This document shows, one piece after another, positions 16,733 to 24,919 of a stretch of 64,000 bases of DNA. Made by a program: the position numbers and the translations under genes. The first letter of the stretch is position 1. Each line of letters starts with the position of its first letter. This DNA is from Pseudomonadota bacterium. Lineage in GTDB: Bacteria; Desulfobacterota; Desulfarculia; Desulfarculales; Desulfarculaceae. The DNA lies in assembly GCA_018896025.1 (NCBI GenBank), contig JAHIND010000036.1:1-64000 (forward strand). Reading direction: 5' to 3'. The notes under the pieces were generated by a model, which did not search any database, was not told where the DNA came from, and saw nothing but the letters and a program-made list of their open reading frames with translations.

Positions 16733-18058
16733 CTACATCAGGGCCATCAGCTCGCCGATGTCGTGCACCTGCTCCAGGTTGCAGATGCGCTCCAGCAAGG
16801 GCTCGACATTCTCTTCCGGCAGGGCCATCCGCGCCGAGTTCCTGAATTTCAAGGACAACTCATCAAAGCCCATGGGATCGTCGGGCCCGCCCTTGGGGTG
16901 TTTGGTGGAGCTTTTGTACTCAGTGCCGTCGGTCATCTTCACATTGACCCTGGCGCCGAATTTTAGCTCCCGGACCAAGGTGGCGTTGACCTTATTGCGC
17001 AGGGCAACCAGCGCCGGGTCAGCCACATTCTCGTCGGTGAACTTGTCTATGGTCACCGAGCCCGTGGCCAAAGCCAGGGCCGCCAAAAACCACAGACTGA
17101 ACTTGGCTTCCACGCCTTTTTTGGGCTCGGGGTTGCCGGCCGAGGTAAAAGCCACCGGGCCGGTCTCCACCATCACCTCTTCCACCTGCTCTATATCCAC
17201 GCCGTAAGTTTTCTGGGTCTCCTCCAGGAGACCTATGGTGGAGTGCGTTCAGGCGCAGGATGGGTATGGCTTGAAGCTTATGTCCATTACGTGGAATTTT
17301 TGGCCGAGCCCCTGAACCATGATTTCCGGATTGGGGGTGGCGGTCATCACGTCAAAGACTCCCAGAGCCCCCTCAATGATATCCGGGGAGGAGTCCCAAC
17401 CCCGGGATGCCAGCATGGCGGCCATGAGTCCGTCCATGGCCGCCTTGCCCGCGTTGAAAGGCTTGGTCATGCTGCCGAACACCTGGCGCAGCCCGGCGGC
17501 TTGGGTGCCGCAGATGCCCAGGGCGTTGACGACTTGCTCCTTGCCCAGGCCCAGCAGCCGGCAGGCCGCCGCCGTGGCCCCGAAGCGTCCGGCCGTGGCC
17601 GTGGAATGCCAGCCCAGCTCGTAGTGATAGCTGCCCAGTCCCAATCCCATGCGGATGCACACGTCCACGCCGACCACCAGGGCGCTCAAAACGTCCTTGC
17701 CGGTGCGTCCCAGGTATTGGGCCAGGGCCAATACCGTGGGCAGGCAGGAGCCGGTGGCGTGAATCACCGTTTCCTCGTGATAATCGTCAAAGTCGGTGGC
17801 GTGGGCGATGATGCCGTTGGCCAAGGCGGCGTTGGCCACGTCGGTGGCCATGGCCGCGCCCAGAACCGAGGCCTGGGGCTTGCCGCCGAAATCCTTCACA
17901 TACCCGGTTATGGTCTTGCTCACCTGGTCGTCATAGCCACTCAGGGCGCTGCCCAGGCAGTCCAGCACGCATTTTTTGGCCTTGTCGATTACGGGGAGGG
18001 GAATTTTTTCATAACCCATTTCGGAAATAAATTCAGCCAGAGTATTCTCCAACTCCAT
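16733..18058 (-). CDS. MmgE/PrpD family protein with an in-frame UGA (candidate selenoprotein or recent nonsense mutation)
   Basis: The start ATG 18058 has AGAGGTG upstream. Codons 1-269 give a normal PrpD N-terminal region (FNAGKAAMDGLMAAMLASRG, then FKPYPSCA). Codon 270 (17249-17251) is TGA. The same frame then continues for 171 codons (THSTIGLLEE ... KKGVEAKFSLWFLAALALA ... MALM) to the stop at 16733. Read through, the product is 441 residues, collinear with the intact paralog at 11215-12606 without any frameshift. A perfect 7-bp hairpin with a 4-nt loop begins 15 nt after the UGA (17216-17233), within the spacing described for bacterial SECIS elements. The alternatives are selenocysteine insertion or a nonsense mutation. 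Two separate stop-bounded genes are unlikely, since the second half has no start site of its own near 17200 with a ribosome site. Confidence 0.75.
17216..17233 (-). promoter_or_regulatory. SECIS-like hairpin downstream of the in-frame UGA
   Basis: On the minus strand GGTCTCC at 17233-17227 pairs perfectly with GGAGACC at 17222-17216 around the loop TGGA. The loop lies 22 nt after the UGA and has G in its second position. This satisfies the general bacterial SECIS description (stem-loop 16-37 nt after UGA, small loop with an early G). It could also be chance in GC-rich coding sequence. Confidence 0.4.
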
Positions 18059-18125
18059 GTTTCACCTCTTTATTTGCCTATAAACAGATAGTGAGCGAAC
18101 CAAGGGAATTCAGCGGATCGGCAGG

Positions 18126-18602
18126 TTATTGCAGGGCGTATCCCGGCTGATTTTCTTTTTTACTGTCGCCCCCCATAAGAAAAAACAATCTTTTTCTCGC
18201 CGCCTCGATGTACCCCCGCACCAACAAAGCCAGCTCGTTGGGGTTGGTGTGCGGGTCCATGAACATTTCCCAAATTTTCTGATGGCTCTCGATGGACTGC
18301 TCCACGGTCGGCATGTGGTAATCATCCGCCGAGGGATACCAAAGACGATGTATCCTGGGAACGTTCAGGAGCCGGATCAACAGGTGATTACCCGAGGCGT
18401 TGATAAATATTTCGTGAAAGCGCTTGTGCGCCTTGAAAAACTTATCTCCGTCCCTGGTCTGGGCGGCCTCTTTCATACCCTGCAAGGCCCGCCCCATGTC
18501 CATGCGCTCTTTGGAGGTGATCTTTGCGTAAGCCTCCCTGCAGGCCAGGCCCTCCAAGGTGGCGCGCACCGCGAGTCCCTCCTCGATCTCTCTAAGGTTC
18601 AA
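18126..18602 (-). CDS. FCD-domain protein lacking the GntR winged helix
   Basis: This 158-residue product is all ligand-binding FCD domain: VRATLEGLACREAYAKI, FFKAHKRFHEIFINASGNHLL and HQKIWEMFMDPH. The Asp/His metal-site residues of FCD are plausible. It has no DNA-binding winged helix. It aligns well with the C-terminal two thirds of the full GntR at 20681-21373. The start is TTG 18602, overlapping the stop of the preceding GntR gene by four bases (TTGA), so it is translationally coupled to it. It may be a truncated regulator, or a working accessory ligand sensor that forms mixed dimers. PrpD (18058) follows 68 bp later. Confidence 0.7.
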   Translation of the reverse strand: MNLREIEEGLAVRATLEGLACREAYAKITSKERMDMGRALQGMKEAAQTRDGDKFFKAHKRFHEIFINASGNHLLIRLLNVPRIHRLWYPSADDYHMPTVEQSIESHQKIWEMFMDPHTNPNELALLVRGYIEAARKRLFFLMGGDSKKENQPGYALQ

Positions 18603-19276
18603 CTCTTTTGCTCCGTCTTTATTTTTTCTTCCAGCAGGGATTCGAGCATGTTGCCGAACTCAAGCACTGTCTGGGCGCGCGTCTCCCCGGCTTGTTTGGA
18701 ATTGCCGTTTTTAAAGGCGCTGATGAGCGCCGCGTGGTTACGCAGGGATTTCTCCACGCCTTGCGGCGAGACGAAAACTTCGGCCCGCAAGCGTTTGGCC
18801 AATTTGTTGATCGGGGTGAGGGTCTGAATCATGAACTCATTGTCCGAGGCCTTGATCATGATTTCGTGGAACTGCTGGTTGAGCTTTTGGTACTCCTTGA
18901 GATCGCCTTGATTCACCTTGCGCTGCATGCGCTCGTGCAGTTTTTCCAAACGCCCAATGACCTTGGGGTCGTTTTTTTCCACGGCCAACTGGACCGTGAG
19001 CCCCTCCAGGGCCGCCCGGACCTGATATACCTCGCGCACCTTGCGGGGGGTGATGACCGCCACCTTTATTCCCCGGCGCGGACTGTGGTCTACATAGCCC
19101 TGGCTCTCCAGGATGCGAAAGGCCTCCCTGAGAGATGAGCGGCTGACCTCCCATTTTTTACTCAGGGATTCTTCGGTGATGCGCTGCCCTGGGCGCAGGT
19201 CACCGCTGAGTATCTGCTGCTCCAACTCCTCGACCACCTTGGCCACGATACTTTGATGTGACAGTCGCATCGGCAT
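18599..19276 (-). CDS. GntR-family transcriptional regulator (FadR/VanR-like, FCD domain)
   Basis: A 225-residue repressor-type protein. The N-terminal winged helix has GDLRPGQRITEESLSKKWEV and SRSSLREAFRILESQGYVDH. From about residue 80 an FCD ligand-binding domain follows (VRAALEGLTVQLAV, FHEIMIKASDNEFM). It heads a minus-strand set GntR, FCD-only, PrpD. A good promoter with an inverted repeat over its -35 box lies 36-70 bp upstream (19312-19346), suggesting autoregulation. The ligand is likely an acid intermediate of the neighbouring PrpD/Mop pathway, which is inference. Confidence 0.88.
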   Translation of the reverse strand: MPMRLSHQSIVAKVVEELEQQILSGDLRPGQRITEESLSKKWEVSRSSLREAFRILESQGYVDHSPRRGIKVAVITPRKVREVYQVRAALEGLTVQLAVEKNDPKVIGRLEKLHERMQRKVNQGDLKEYQKLNQQFHEIMIKASDNEFMIQTLTPINKLAKRLRAEVFVSPQGVEKSLRNHAALISAFKNGNSKQAGETRAQTVLEFGNMLESLLEEKIKTEQKS

Positions 19277-19311
19277 TTCGCTCGCCAGACGGATGTTTAC
19301 AATTCATAATA

Positions 19312-19346
19312 TTTATATTTTGCACGACTGTCGATTGTCAAACAGT
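19312..19346 (-). promoter_or_regulatory. Promoter with overlapping operator for the GntR-FCD-PrpD set
   Basis: On the minus strand TTGACA (19341-19336) and TATAAA (19317-19312) are 18 bp apart. The inverted repeat ACTGT-N10-ACAGT (19327-19346) covers the -35 box and contains TGTCGA at 19329-19334. The remaining upstream stretch 19347-19631 is AT-rich near the promoter and then GC-rich, with no gene I can support. Confidence 0.6.
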
Positions 19347-19631
19347 TTCTTTAATATTATTTATTACAAATAGGTTATAGCATTTTTTCTTGATAAATAT
19401 TGGGTTGTGCGGATGGCTGGGAGGCTGCGCCAACATGGCCGAGCGGCTGGGCCGGGCTGCCAACTCATGCTTGTCTCGACAGGGCAGGCCCCAGGAGGCA
19501 AGAGAGCGTAGGGAGCTGTGGTCTATATATAGGTAGAGGCGGCGGAGCGATCATTCACCGGGGCGGCTGGGGGATGGCCGTCGCGGCACGGCACGGCAAA
19601 GACATGGCCCCAGGCCAGGGCCAGGGCGAAG

Positions 19632-19970
19632 CTAGCCGGGGTCCATGCCCGCCTTCTTGTAGTTGTCCAGAGCCCGTTCCCTTAGGCCGGAATCCTTGGA
19701 CTTGGCCGCATGGGTGTCAGCCAACTCGGCGGCGTGGGACCACATCCCGTCGTTTTCGTAGTTGCGTATTTTATCAATAATCATGCCGTGTTCGCCGTCA
19801 GCCTGTTTGACCACCACCCTTACCCGGGAAATGATCTTGCGCACCGGTTGGCCACAATCCGGGCAGGCCGCGCAGGGAGGCTCCCCGGCGGGGTGAACCA
19901 ACTCGAAGCCCTCGCGGCATCGCAGGCAGGCTTGCTCCACATTCACAGGTTCGTATTCATAGATAGGCAT
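19632..19970 (-). CDS. FmdB-type zinc ribbon protein
   Basis: A 112-residue protein starting MPIYEYEPVNVEQACLRCREG. It has two Cys pairs, CLRC and CPDC, 17 residues apart, as in the FmdB/CxxC putative regulatory zinc ribbon family (MPxYEYxC start). A basic segment follows, then a C-terminal helical tail (DNYKKAGMDPG). Proteins of this type accompany formamidase and other catabolic genes and some act in regulation, but their role is poorly known. It is transcribed alone, away from the GntR at 20681. An additional CAAC lies just before the second pair. Confidence 0.75.
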   Translation of the reverse strand: MPIYEYEPVNVEQACLRCREGFELVHPAGEPPCAACPDCGQPVRKIISRVRVVVKQADGEHGMIIDKIRNYENDGMWSHAAELADTHAAKSKDSGLRERALDNYKKAGMDPG

Positions 19971-20184
19971 GAATTTATCTTTCGGAACATTGGCTGGTTC
20001 GTTTTAACTTGGCGAGGCCGTATTTGGCAAGCCTCACGTCATCAAACGCGGGGCCATGATGAAGGTGAGCGCCTGTCAGGCCAACCCATTTCGCTCCATG
20101 CACCAGGCTGGGACATTTAAGTGTACCGACCCGATTTAATTTAGCTTCAATCGGCAGTAACAGTTTCCTATCCTCCGAAAAACC

Positions 20185-20227
20185 TTGACTTTATTTTCCA
20201 CGCATTGTACTTTACATACTGTCGACA
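20185..20227 (+). promoter_or_regulatory. Sigma-70-like promoter with TGTCGACA operator
   Basis: TTGACT (20185-20190), a 17-bp spacer and TACTTT (20208-20213) form a good promoter. The palindrome TGTCGACA at 20220-20227 falls at the expected start point, where a repressor would block initiation. It reads toward the GntR gene at 20681, leaving a leader of about 460 nt. Confidence 0.55.
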
Positions 20228-20457
20228 ATGGATTGGTACTGCCTCTTACAGTTTGCATTGACCGCTCCGCAAGTCCGATGGGCAGGGGGTGTCACTGCCG
20301 GTATATGGGCTGATCATTCCCTGACAGCCCCAAGCGTGGCTAGCCGTACCGGTTGACGGAACGTTGGGCTGATAATAATATCCACTATAGTTATAAAATA
20401 ACGACAATGTTCCCTGAACGCACAATATTTAGTCAGCGGAAAACAGGTACCGCAAAC

Positions 20458-20473
20458 TTTTGTCGACTCAAAA
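20458..20473 (+). promoter_or_regulatory. Palindromic TGTCGA box
   Basis: TTTTG-TCGACT-CAAAA has 5-bp perfect arms. Nine bases (TTTTGTCGA) are shared with the site at 9850-9858 upstream of the Fe-ADH operon. It is a likely GntR-family operator. Confidence 0.45.
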
Positions 20474-20680
20474 AATGCAAGACCGTTCCACAACTAGGGT
20501 ATTCTGTGGCAAGTTGGAATTTCCCGTGAGCCTGGACCGCGAAGTACAGCGCCCCACCGGCAAACGAGGCCTAAAGGCTCGTCGCGACCTCGCGCGGGAC
20601 AGTACAAGTTGATGTGAATTCGTTTCCCAGCAGAACTTTTAAGAGGGGCGTTCGGGAACTCGGCCAAAAGGGAGAATTGA

Positions 20681-21373
20681 ATGGAGGACTTGAAGGAGAA
20701 GATCAAGCTCAGCGGTTTCAAGCCCCAGGTTCTTACCAAGCAGGTGGCCGATCTTCTGGCTGACTTAATTTTGGACGGAACTTTGGTCCCCAACCAGCAA
20801 TTGGTTGAGTCGGAGTTGCAAAAACAATTGGGGGTCAGCCGTTCGCCTCTCAGGGAAGCCTTTCGGGAATTGGAAAAAAAGGGCCTGGTGGTCATCGTCC
20901 CCCGCAAAGGCACCCACGTCAGGGAATTGACCAGAAGGGATATCGAGGAGAATTTCCCAGTTCGCGCCGCCTTGGAAGGCCTGGCCGCCCGTGAGGCCTA
21001 CGAGAAATTGACCCCTCAGGAACTTGAAGATATGGGCGCCTCCCTGGAGGAAATGAAGTCCGCCGGCCGCGCCCGGGAGCGGGAACGATACGTGGAGGCG
21101 CACAAGCAATTCCACGCCATCTTTATCCACGCTTCCGGCAACCAACTGCTGATAGATCTGCTACAGACCCTCAGAATGCACCGTCTGTGGTACCTGATCA
21201 CCTATCGCTATCAAATGCTCAACATTAATATGGCCGTGGGGGTCCACCAAAAAATCTACGACATGTTCAAGGATGAAAACACCGACCTGGACGCACTGGA
21301 ATCCACCGTGCGCAACCACATCGAGGTCGCCCTGGATTGGCTGTTCGGCTCGGAAAACCTGGAAAAGGCATAG
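20681..21373 (+). CDS. GntR-family transcriptional regulator (FCD domain)
   Basis: A 230-residue regulator. The winged helix is at residues 15-85 (DGTLVPNQQLVESELQKQLG, then SRSPLREAFRELEKKGLVVI). The FCD domain follows from about 95 (VRAALEGLAAREAYEKL, AHKQFHAIFIHASGNQLL, HQKIYDMFKDE). The start ATG has AGGGAG about 10 bp upstream. It is the closest relative in the window of the FCD-only protein at 18126-18602. Both probably descend from one gene and may sense the same ligand. A short GC-rich hairpin follows its stop. Confidence 0.88.
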   Translation: MEDLKEKIKLSGFKPQVLTKQVADLLADLILDGTLVPNQQLVESELQKQLGVSRSPLREAFRELEKKGLVVIVPRKGTHVRELTRRDIEENFPVRAALEGLAAREAYEKLTPQELEDMGASLEEMKSAGRARERERYVEAHKQFHAIFIHASGNQLLIDLLQTLRMHRLWYLITYRYQMLNINMAVGVHQKIYDMFKDENTDLDALESTVRNHIEVALDWLFGSENLEKA

Positions 21374-21382
21374 CCCCGCCTT

Positions 21383-21402
21383 GGCCGGGAGCCTTCCCGG
21401 CC
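21383..21402 (+). terminator. Hairpin after the GntR gene
   Basis: GGCCGGGA at 21383-21390 pairs with TCCCGGCC at 21395-21402 around four bases. Only a short T-containing stretch follows, so termination may be weak. Confidence 0.4.
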
Positions 21403-21760
21403 GGTTTACCAGCCCCACGAATTGGCCGATGCCGCCGAAAAAGCTTCCGCCCGGCCGCGCTGGTCGAACATGGCCGCCGCCCCTTTTGGACCAACCGGTC
21501 CCCTTATCATCTAACCACCCTCCCCTGTTCACACCGTGCCCCTGGCCCGCGGCCTTGAGCGCCGCGCGCAAGGCGTCTGAGGAAAACGGCCCCGCGTGAA
21601 AAGGGTTGACCCCCGCAATACCCTTAGTGTACTCTGGTTTTCCCAGAGTAAACAGGTGTTTTCCATATGGGCAACATGGGTCAACCAAGGGTGAAACGAC
21701 TTTGTCCGCCCCTTTGCTCAGCTATTTTATTTGTTGAGTTGCGCCAGGTATGGCTCAGGT
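21403..21760 (+). other. Intergenic stretch before the XRE-cupin gene
   Basis: About 360 bp without a supported gene. The first half is GC-rich and open in several frames but shows no family motif and no ribosome site. The last 100 bp are AT-richer and should hold the promoter of the XRE-cupin gene; I see no convincing -35/-10 pair. Confidence 0.5.
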
Positions 21761-22339
21761 ATGGCTACTTTTAGAGAAGAACAAATCGGGGCCCGCATAA
21801 AGAGCCTTCGCATAGACCGAGGCCTCACTCTGGCAGCGGTCGCCGAGAGGACCAATCTCAGCCGCAGCTATCTGTCCAAACTGGAAAACTCCAAAAGCGC
21901 GCCCCCGGTCTCCACCCTGGCCTCCATAGCCGAGGCCCTGGGGGTGCATGTCGCCGACATCTTTGCGGACGCCGAACCGACGACTATGGTCACCGTGGTG
22001 AAAAAAAACGAGCGCCAAGCCAGCTATCGCCATGGGATCGAGGTCGGCTATTCCTACTCGCCGCTTGCCCCGGTGTTTCCCAAGCGCCTGATGGACCCCT
22101 ACTTCATCAACATTTTGCCGCGCGCCGAAAAGACTCATATTTTCCAGCACAAGGGCCATGAGTTGATGATGATATTGAGCGGCAAGCTTGAGTTGCATAT
22201 CGGCGATCAAGAATTTTTGCTGGAAGCGGGCGATTGCGTCTATTTCGACGCCAGCCTGCCCCACTACGGTTACGCCTTGGGAGGCAAAGAGGTCGAGGCC
22301 ATGCTGGTCATTTCCGCGGGGGGCGAGCGCTCCGCCTGA
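21761..22339 (+). CDS. XRE-family regulator with C-terminal cupin sensor
   Basis: A 192-residue protein. An N-terminal helix-turn-helix covers residues 6-60 (IGARIKSLRIDRGLTLAAVA, then SRSYLSKLENSKSAPPVSTL). The C-terminal cupin (about 110-190) has HKGHELMMILSGKLELHIGD and LEAGDCVYFDASLPH, where His and Glu could bind metal or a ligand. This HTH-cupin layout is usual for regulators of neighbouring catabolic genes. ATG 21761 is the family-like start but only a poor AGG precedes it; a TTG at 21731 is in frame. It lies 93 bp upstream of BKACE and liv cluster 2, its likely targets. Confidence 0.87.
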   Translation: MATFREEQIGARIKSLRIDRGLTLAAVAERTNLSRSYLSKLENSKSAPPVSTLASIAEALGVHVADIFADAEPTTMVTVVKKNERQASYRHGIEVGYSYSPLAPVFPKRLMDPYFINILPRAEKTHIFQHKGHELMMILSGKLELHIGDQEFLLEAGDCVYFDASLPHYGYALGGKEVEAMLVISAGGERSA

Positions 22340-22431
22340 CCCTGCCTTTTCCCCTCAATCGCATCTCGGCCCGGGCGAGCCCAGACCGGCCTTATAGACT
22401 GACGGGTATACAGACGGAAAGGAAACACGCT

Positions 22432-23346
22432 GTGGACAAGTTGATCATCACGGCAGCCATCACCGGTGGCGCTTCCCCGGAGAGCAATCCCAATCTGCCC
22501 AAAACCCCCGCCGAGCAGGCCCAGGCGACCCTGGACGTGTACAACGCGGGTGCCTCGGTGGTGCACATACATGCCCGCAACCCCGAGACCGGCCGGGGCG
22601 AGCAAAAGGCCGAGTGGCTGGAGCAGGCCATCCTGCCCATCCGCGAGAAGACCGACATCATCGTCAACGTGAGCACCGGAGGCTCCGGGCGGCGTTGCGA
22701 CGGGGAGCACCTCTACGAAAAGCTGCCCCTGGAGAGCGTGGAGGGACGCCTGGCCGTGGTGCCGGAGCTGTGCAAGAACCCGGCGGCCGCTCCCGATTTG
22801 GCCTCGTTCAACGCGGGCTCGCCGGTAATCGACATTTACAGCGCCAGTAAAAAAGAGTACATGCTCAAATTCGTGATGGTGCACTCCTTCCCGGACATGG
22901 TGCACATGGCCGACACCATGAGGGCCTGCGGCGTGAAGCCGGAGTTGGAGTGCTACGACGTGGGCATGATCAACAACGCGGTGCACCTGGCCGAGACGGG
23001 GCACATGGAAACGCCCATGTACTTCCAATTCGTGCTGGGCATACTGGGACAGATACCGGCCACGCCCGAGAACCTGATGCACATGGTTCACTGCATACCC
23101 CAGGGCTCTCCCTGGTCGGTGTGCGCCGTCGGCCTCAACGAGTTCCGCATGGCCGCGCTGTCCATGATCATGGGCGGCCATGTGCGCGTCGGCTTCGAGG
23201 ACAACCTCTACCTGAGCCCCGGCGTATTGGCCAAAAGCAACGCCGAGCTGGTGGAGAAGACGGTAAGGATGGCCCGGGAACTAGGCAGGGAGATTGCTTC
23301 CCCGGAAGAGGCCCGGGAAATCCTGGGCCTGCCGCCCAAAAAATAA
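22432..23346 (+). CDS. BKACE family beta-keto acid cleavage enzyme (DUF849)
   Basis: A 304-residue TIM-barrel enzyme. The family condenses a beta-keto acid with acetyl-CoA to give acetoacetate and a CoA thioester, as in 3-keto-5-aminohexanoate cleavage. Key segments are ITAAITGGASPESNPNLPKT, the zinc-site VVHIHARNPETG, EDNLYLSPG, and the substrate-loop VNVSTGG. The start is GTG 22432 with GAAAGGA upstream. It is followed at 22 bp by livG2, so the imported substrate of liv cluster 2 and this reaction are probably linked. Which keto acid is used depends on a few pocket residues I cannot interpret with confidence. Confidence 0.88.
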   Translation: MDKLIITAAITGGASPESNPNLPKTPAEQAQATLDVYNAGASVVHIHARNPETGRGEQKAEWLEQAILPIREKTDIIVNVSTGGSGRRCDGEHLYEKLPLESVEGRLAVVPELCKNPAAAPDLASFNAGSPVIDIYSASKKEYMLKFVMVHSFPDMVHMADTMRACGVKPELECYDVGMINNAVHLAETGHMETPMYFQFVLGILGQIPATPENLMHMVHCIPQGSPWSVCAVGLNEFRMAALSMIMGGHVRVGFEDNLYLSPGVLAKSNAELVEKTVRMARELGREIASPEEAREILGLPPKK

Positions 23347-23368
23347 CCGAATACGGCGGAATCTGAAG

Positions 23369-24118
23369 ATGGACAGCCAGGTAGTCTTGGAGGCCAGGGG
23401 CCTCAAAAAATGGTTTGGGGCCCTACAGGTCATCAACGGGGTGGACCTGAAGGTGGAGCGTGGGGCCATCCATTCCATAATCGGGCCCAACGGGGCGGGA
23501 AAGACTACCCTCTTCAACCTGCTCACCGGATTCCTGAAGGTCACCCACGGCGAGATAATCTACCGGGGCAAGGACATCACCGGCTTGCCGCCCTTCCGCA
23601 TCGCCAAGATGGGCCTGGCCCGCTCCTTTCAGATCACCAGCGTGTTCCCCGAACTATCGGTGCATGAAAACGTGCGGGTGGCGGCCCAGGCCACTCAAAA
23701 GAACCCCTACAATTTTCTATTGAACTACAGGTCTCTCAAGCAGGCGGCGGCCAAGGCCGACGCCGTGCTGGCGAGCATCGGCCTTTACGAACAACGCAAC
23801 CAACTGTGTAAAAACCTTTCCTACGGCGACCGCCGGGTGCTGGACATAGGCATATCCCAGGCCACCGATCCCGAGGTGGTGCTTTTGGACGAGCCCCTGG
23901 CCGGCCTGCAAGCCGCCGACCACGAGCGCATCGTGGGCCTGATCCAGGACATGGCCGGGTCCATGACCGTGGTGCTCATCGACCACAACATAGACATCGT
24001 GACCTCCATCTCCCATGTAATAACCGTGCTCAATCAGGGCGAGGTGATCGCCGAGGGCTCGCCGGAAGAGGTCAAGGGCAATCAAAAGGTGCAAGAAGCC
24101 TATCTGGGGGGAGTATGA
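23369..24118 (+). CDS. livG: Liv-type ABC transporter ATP-binding protein LivG (cluster 2)
   Basis: A 249-residue ATPase. Walker A is GPNGAGKTT near residue 38, followed by RSFQITSVFPELSVHENVRV as in LivG, the signature region LSYGDRRVLDIG and Walker B VVLLDEPLAGL. Compared with the cluster 1 LivG it is clearly diverged, so the two clusters are not a recent duplication. ATG 23369 was chosen because the extra 25 residues of a longer frame lie inside BKACE. It overlaps livF2 by four bases (ATGA). Confidence 0.93.
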   Translation: MDSQVVLEARGLKKWFGALQVINGVDLKVERGAIHSIIGPNGAGKTTLFNLLTGFLKVTHGEIIYRGKDITGLPPFRIAKMGLARSFQITSVFPELSVHENVRVAAQATQKNPYNFLLNYRSLKQAAAKADAVLASIGLYEQRNQLCKNLSYGDRRVLDIGISQATDPEVVLLDEPLAGLQAADHERIVGLIQDMAGSMTVVLIDHNIDIVTSISHVITVLNQGEVIAEGSPEEVKGNQKVQEAYLGGV

Positions 24119-24816
24119 CACTTCTCCAACTGGAAAACGTGCACGCGGCTTACGACGAGAGCCAGGTGCTGAGCGGGGTGTCCCTGGAGATAGCCAAGGG
24201 CGAGCTGGTCACTCTGTTGGGCCGCAACGGGGCGGGCAAGACCACCACCCTGCGCACCATCATGGGCCTGTTGCCGCCCCGTTCGGGCCGCATCAGCTTC
24301 AACGGCCAAGCCATAAACGGCCTGGCGCCCAACCGCATCGCCAAGCTGGGCGTGGGTTACGTGCCCGAGGAAAGGGGAATCTTCCCCAGCCTCACCGTTT
24401 CGGAAAACCTGATGTTCCCCAGTTGGGGCCGGGGCGAAACCGGCTGGAGCCTGGAACGCATATTCCACTTTTTCCCCCGGCTGCACGAAAGGGCCTCCCA
24501 CAAGGGATCCCAGCTATCCGGCGGGGAGCAGCAGATGCTGGCCATCGCCCGCATCCTCCGGGCCAAGATGGACCTGCTGCTGTTGGACGAACCCACCGAG
24601 GGCCTGGCTCCCCTGCTGGTGGAGACCATCGGCACCATCCTCAAGGAGATCAAGGGGTCGGGGCTCACGGTGCTCCTGGTGGAGCAGAACACCCGCTTCG
24701 CCTGTCAGATAGCCGAAAGGCACAACATCCTTTACGGCGGAAAAATCGTGCACACTTGCAGCAACGATGAATTCATGCGCGATACCGAGATACAGCACAA
24801 ATATTTGGGAGTTTGA
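24115..24816 (+). CDS. livF: Liv-type ABC transporter ATP-binding protein LivF (cluster 2)
   Basis: A 233-residue ATPase partner of LivG2. Motifs are GRNGAGKTTTLRTIMG, the signature LSGGEQQML, LLLLDEPTEGLAPLLV and LLVEQNTRFACQ. Its ATG overlaps the livG2 stop, indicating translational coupling. About 100 bp separate it from livK2; that gap shows no convincing promoter. Confidence 0.93.
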   Translation: MTLLQLENVHAAYDESQVLSGVSLEIAKGELVTLLGRNGAGKTTTLRTIMGLLPPRSGRISFNGQAINGLAPNRIAKLGVGYVPEERGIFPSLTVSENLMFPSWGRGETGWSLERIFHFFPRLHERASHKGSQLSGGEQQMLAIARILRAKMDLLLLDEPTEGLAPLLVETIGTILKEIKGSGLTVLLVEQNTRFACQIAERHNILYGGKIVHTCSNDEFMRDTEIQHKYLGV

Positions 24817-24919
24817 ATCACACCCTTGGGCTGAAAATCCGGGCGGTGACTGCCCTGGGGCACGACTCCCGTCCGTAAATGTCCGAAGGAAAAGCTGGTT
24901 GCAAGAAAGGAAAAGTCAG

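Larger units (their letters stand above)
19971..20680 (+). other. Long regulatory intergenic region, no gene supported
   Basis: These 710 bp separate the divergent zinc ribbon and GntR genes. No frame has plausible codon use. The stretch is AT-richer than its surroundings in 20140-20480 and holds a sigma-70-like promoter with an operator at its presumed start point (20185-20227) and a palindromic TGTCGA box (20458-20473). Confidence 0.6.

Noticed and set aside
19400..19780. Plus-strand frame overlapping the zinc ribbon gene
   Set aside because: Opposite to a gene with clear CxxC pairs; no motif or ribosome site.
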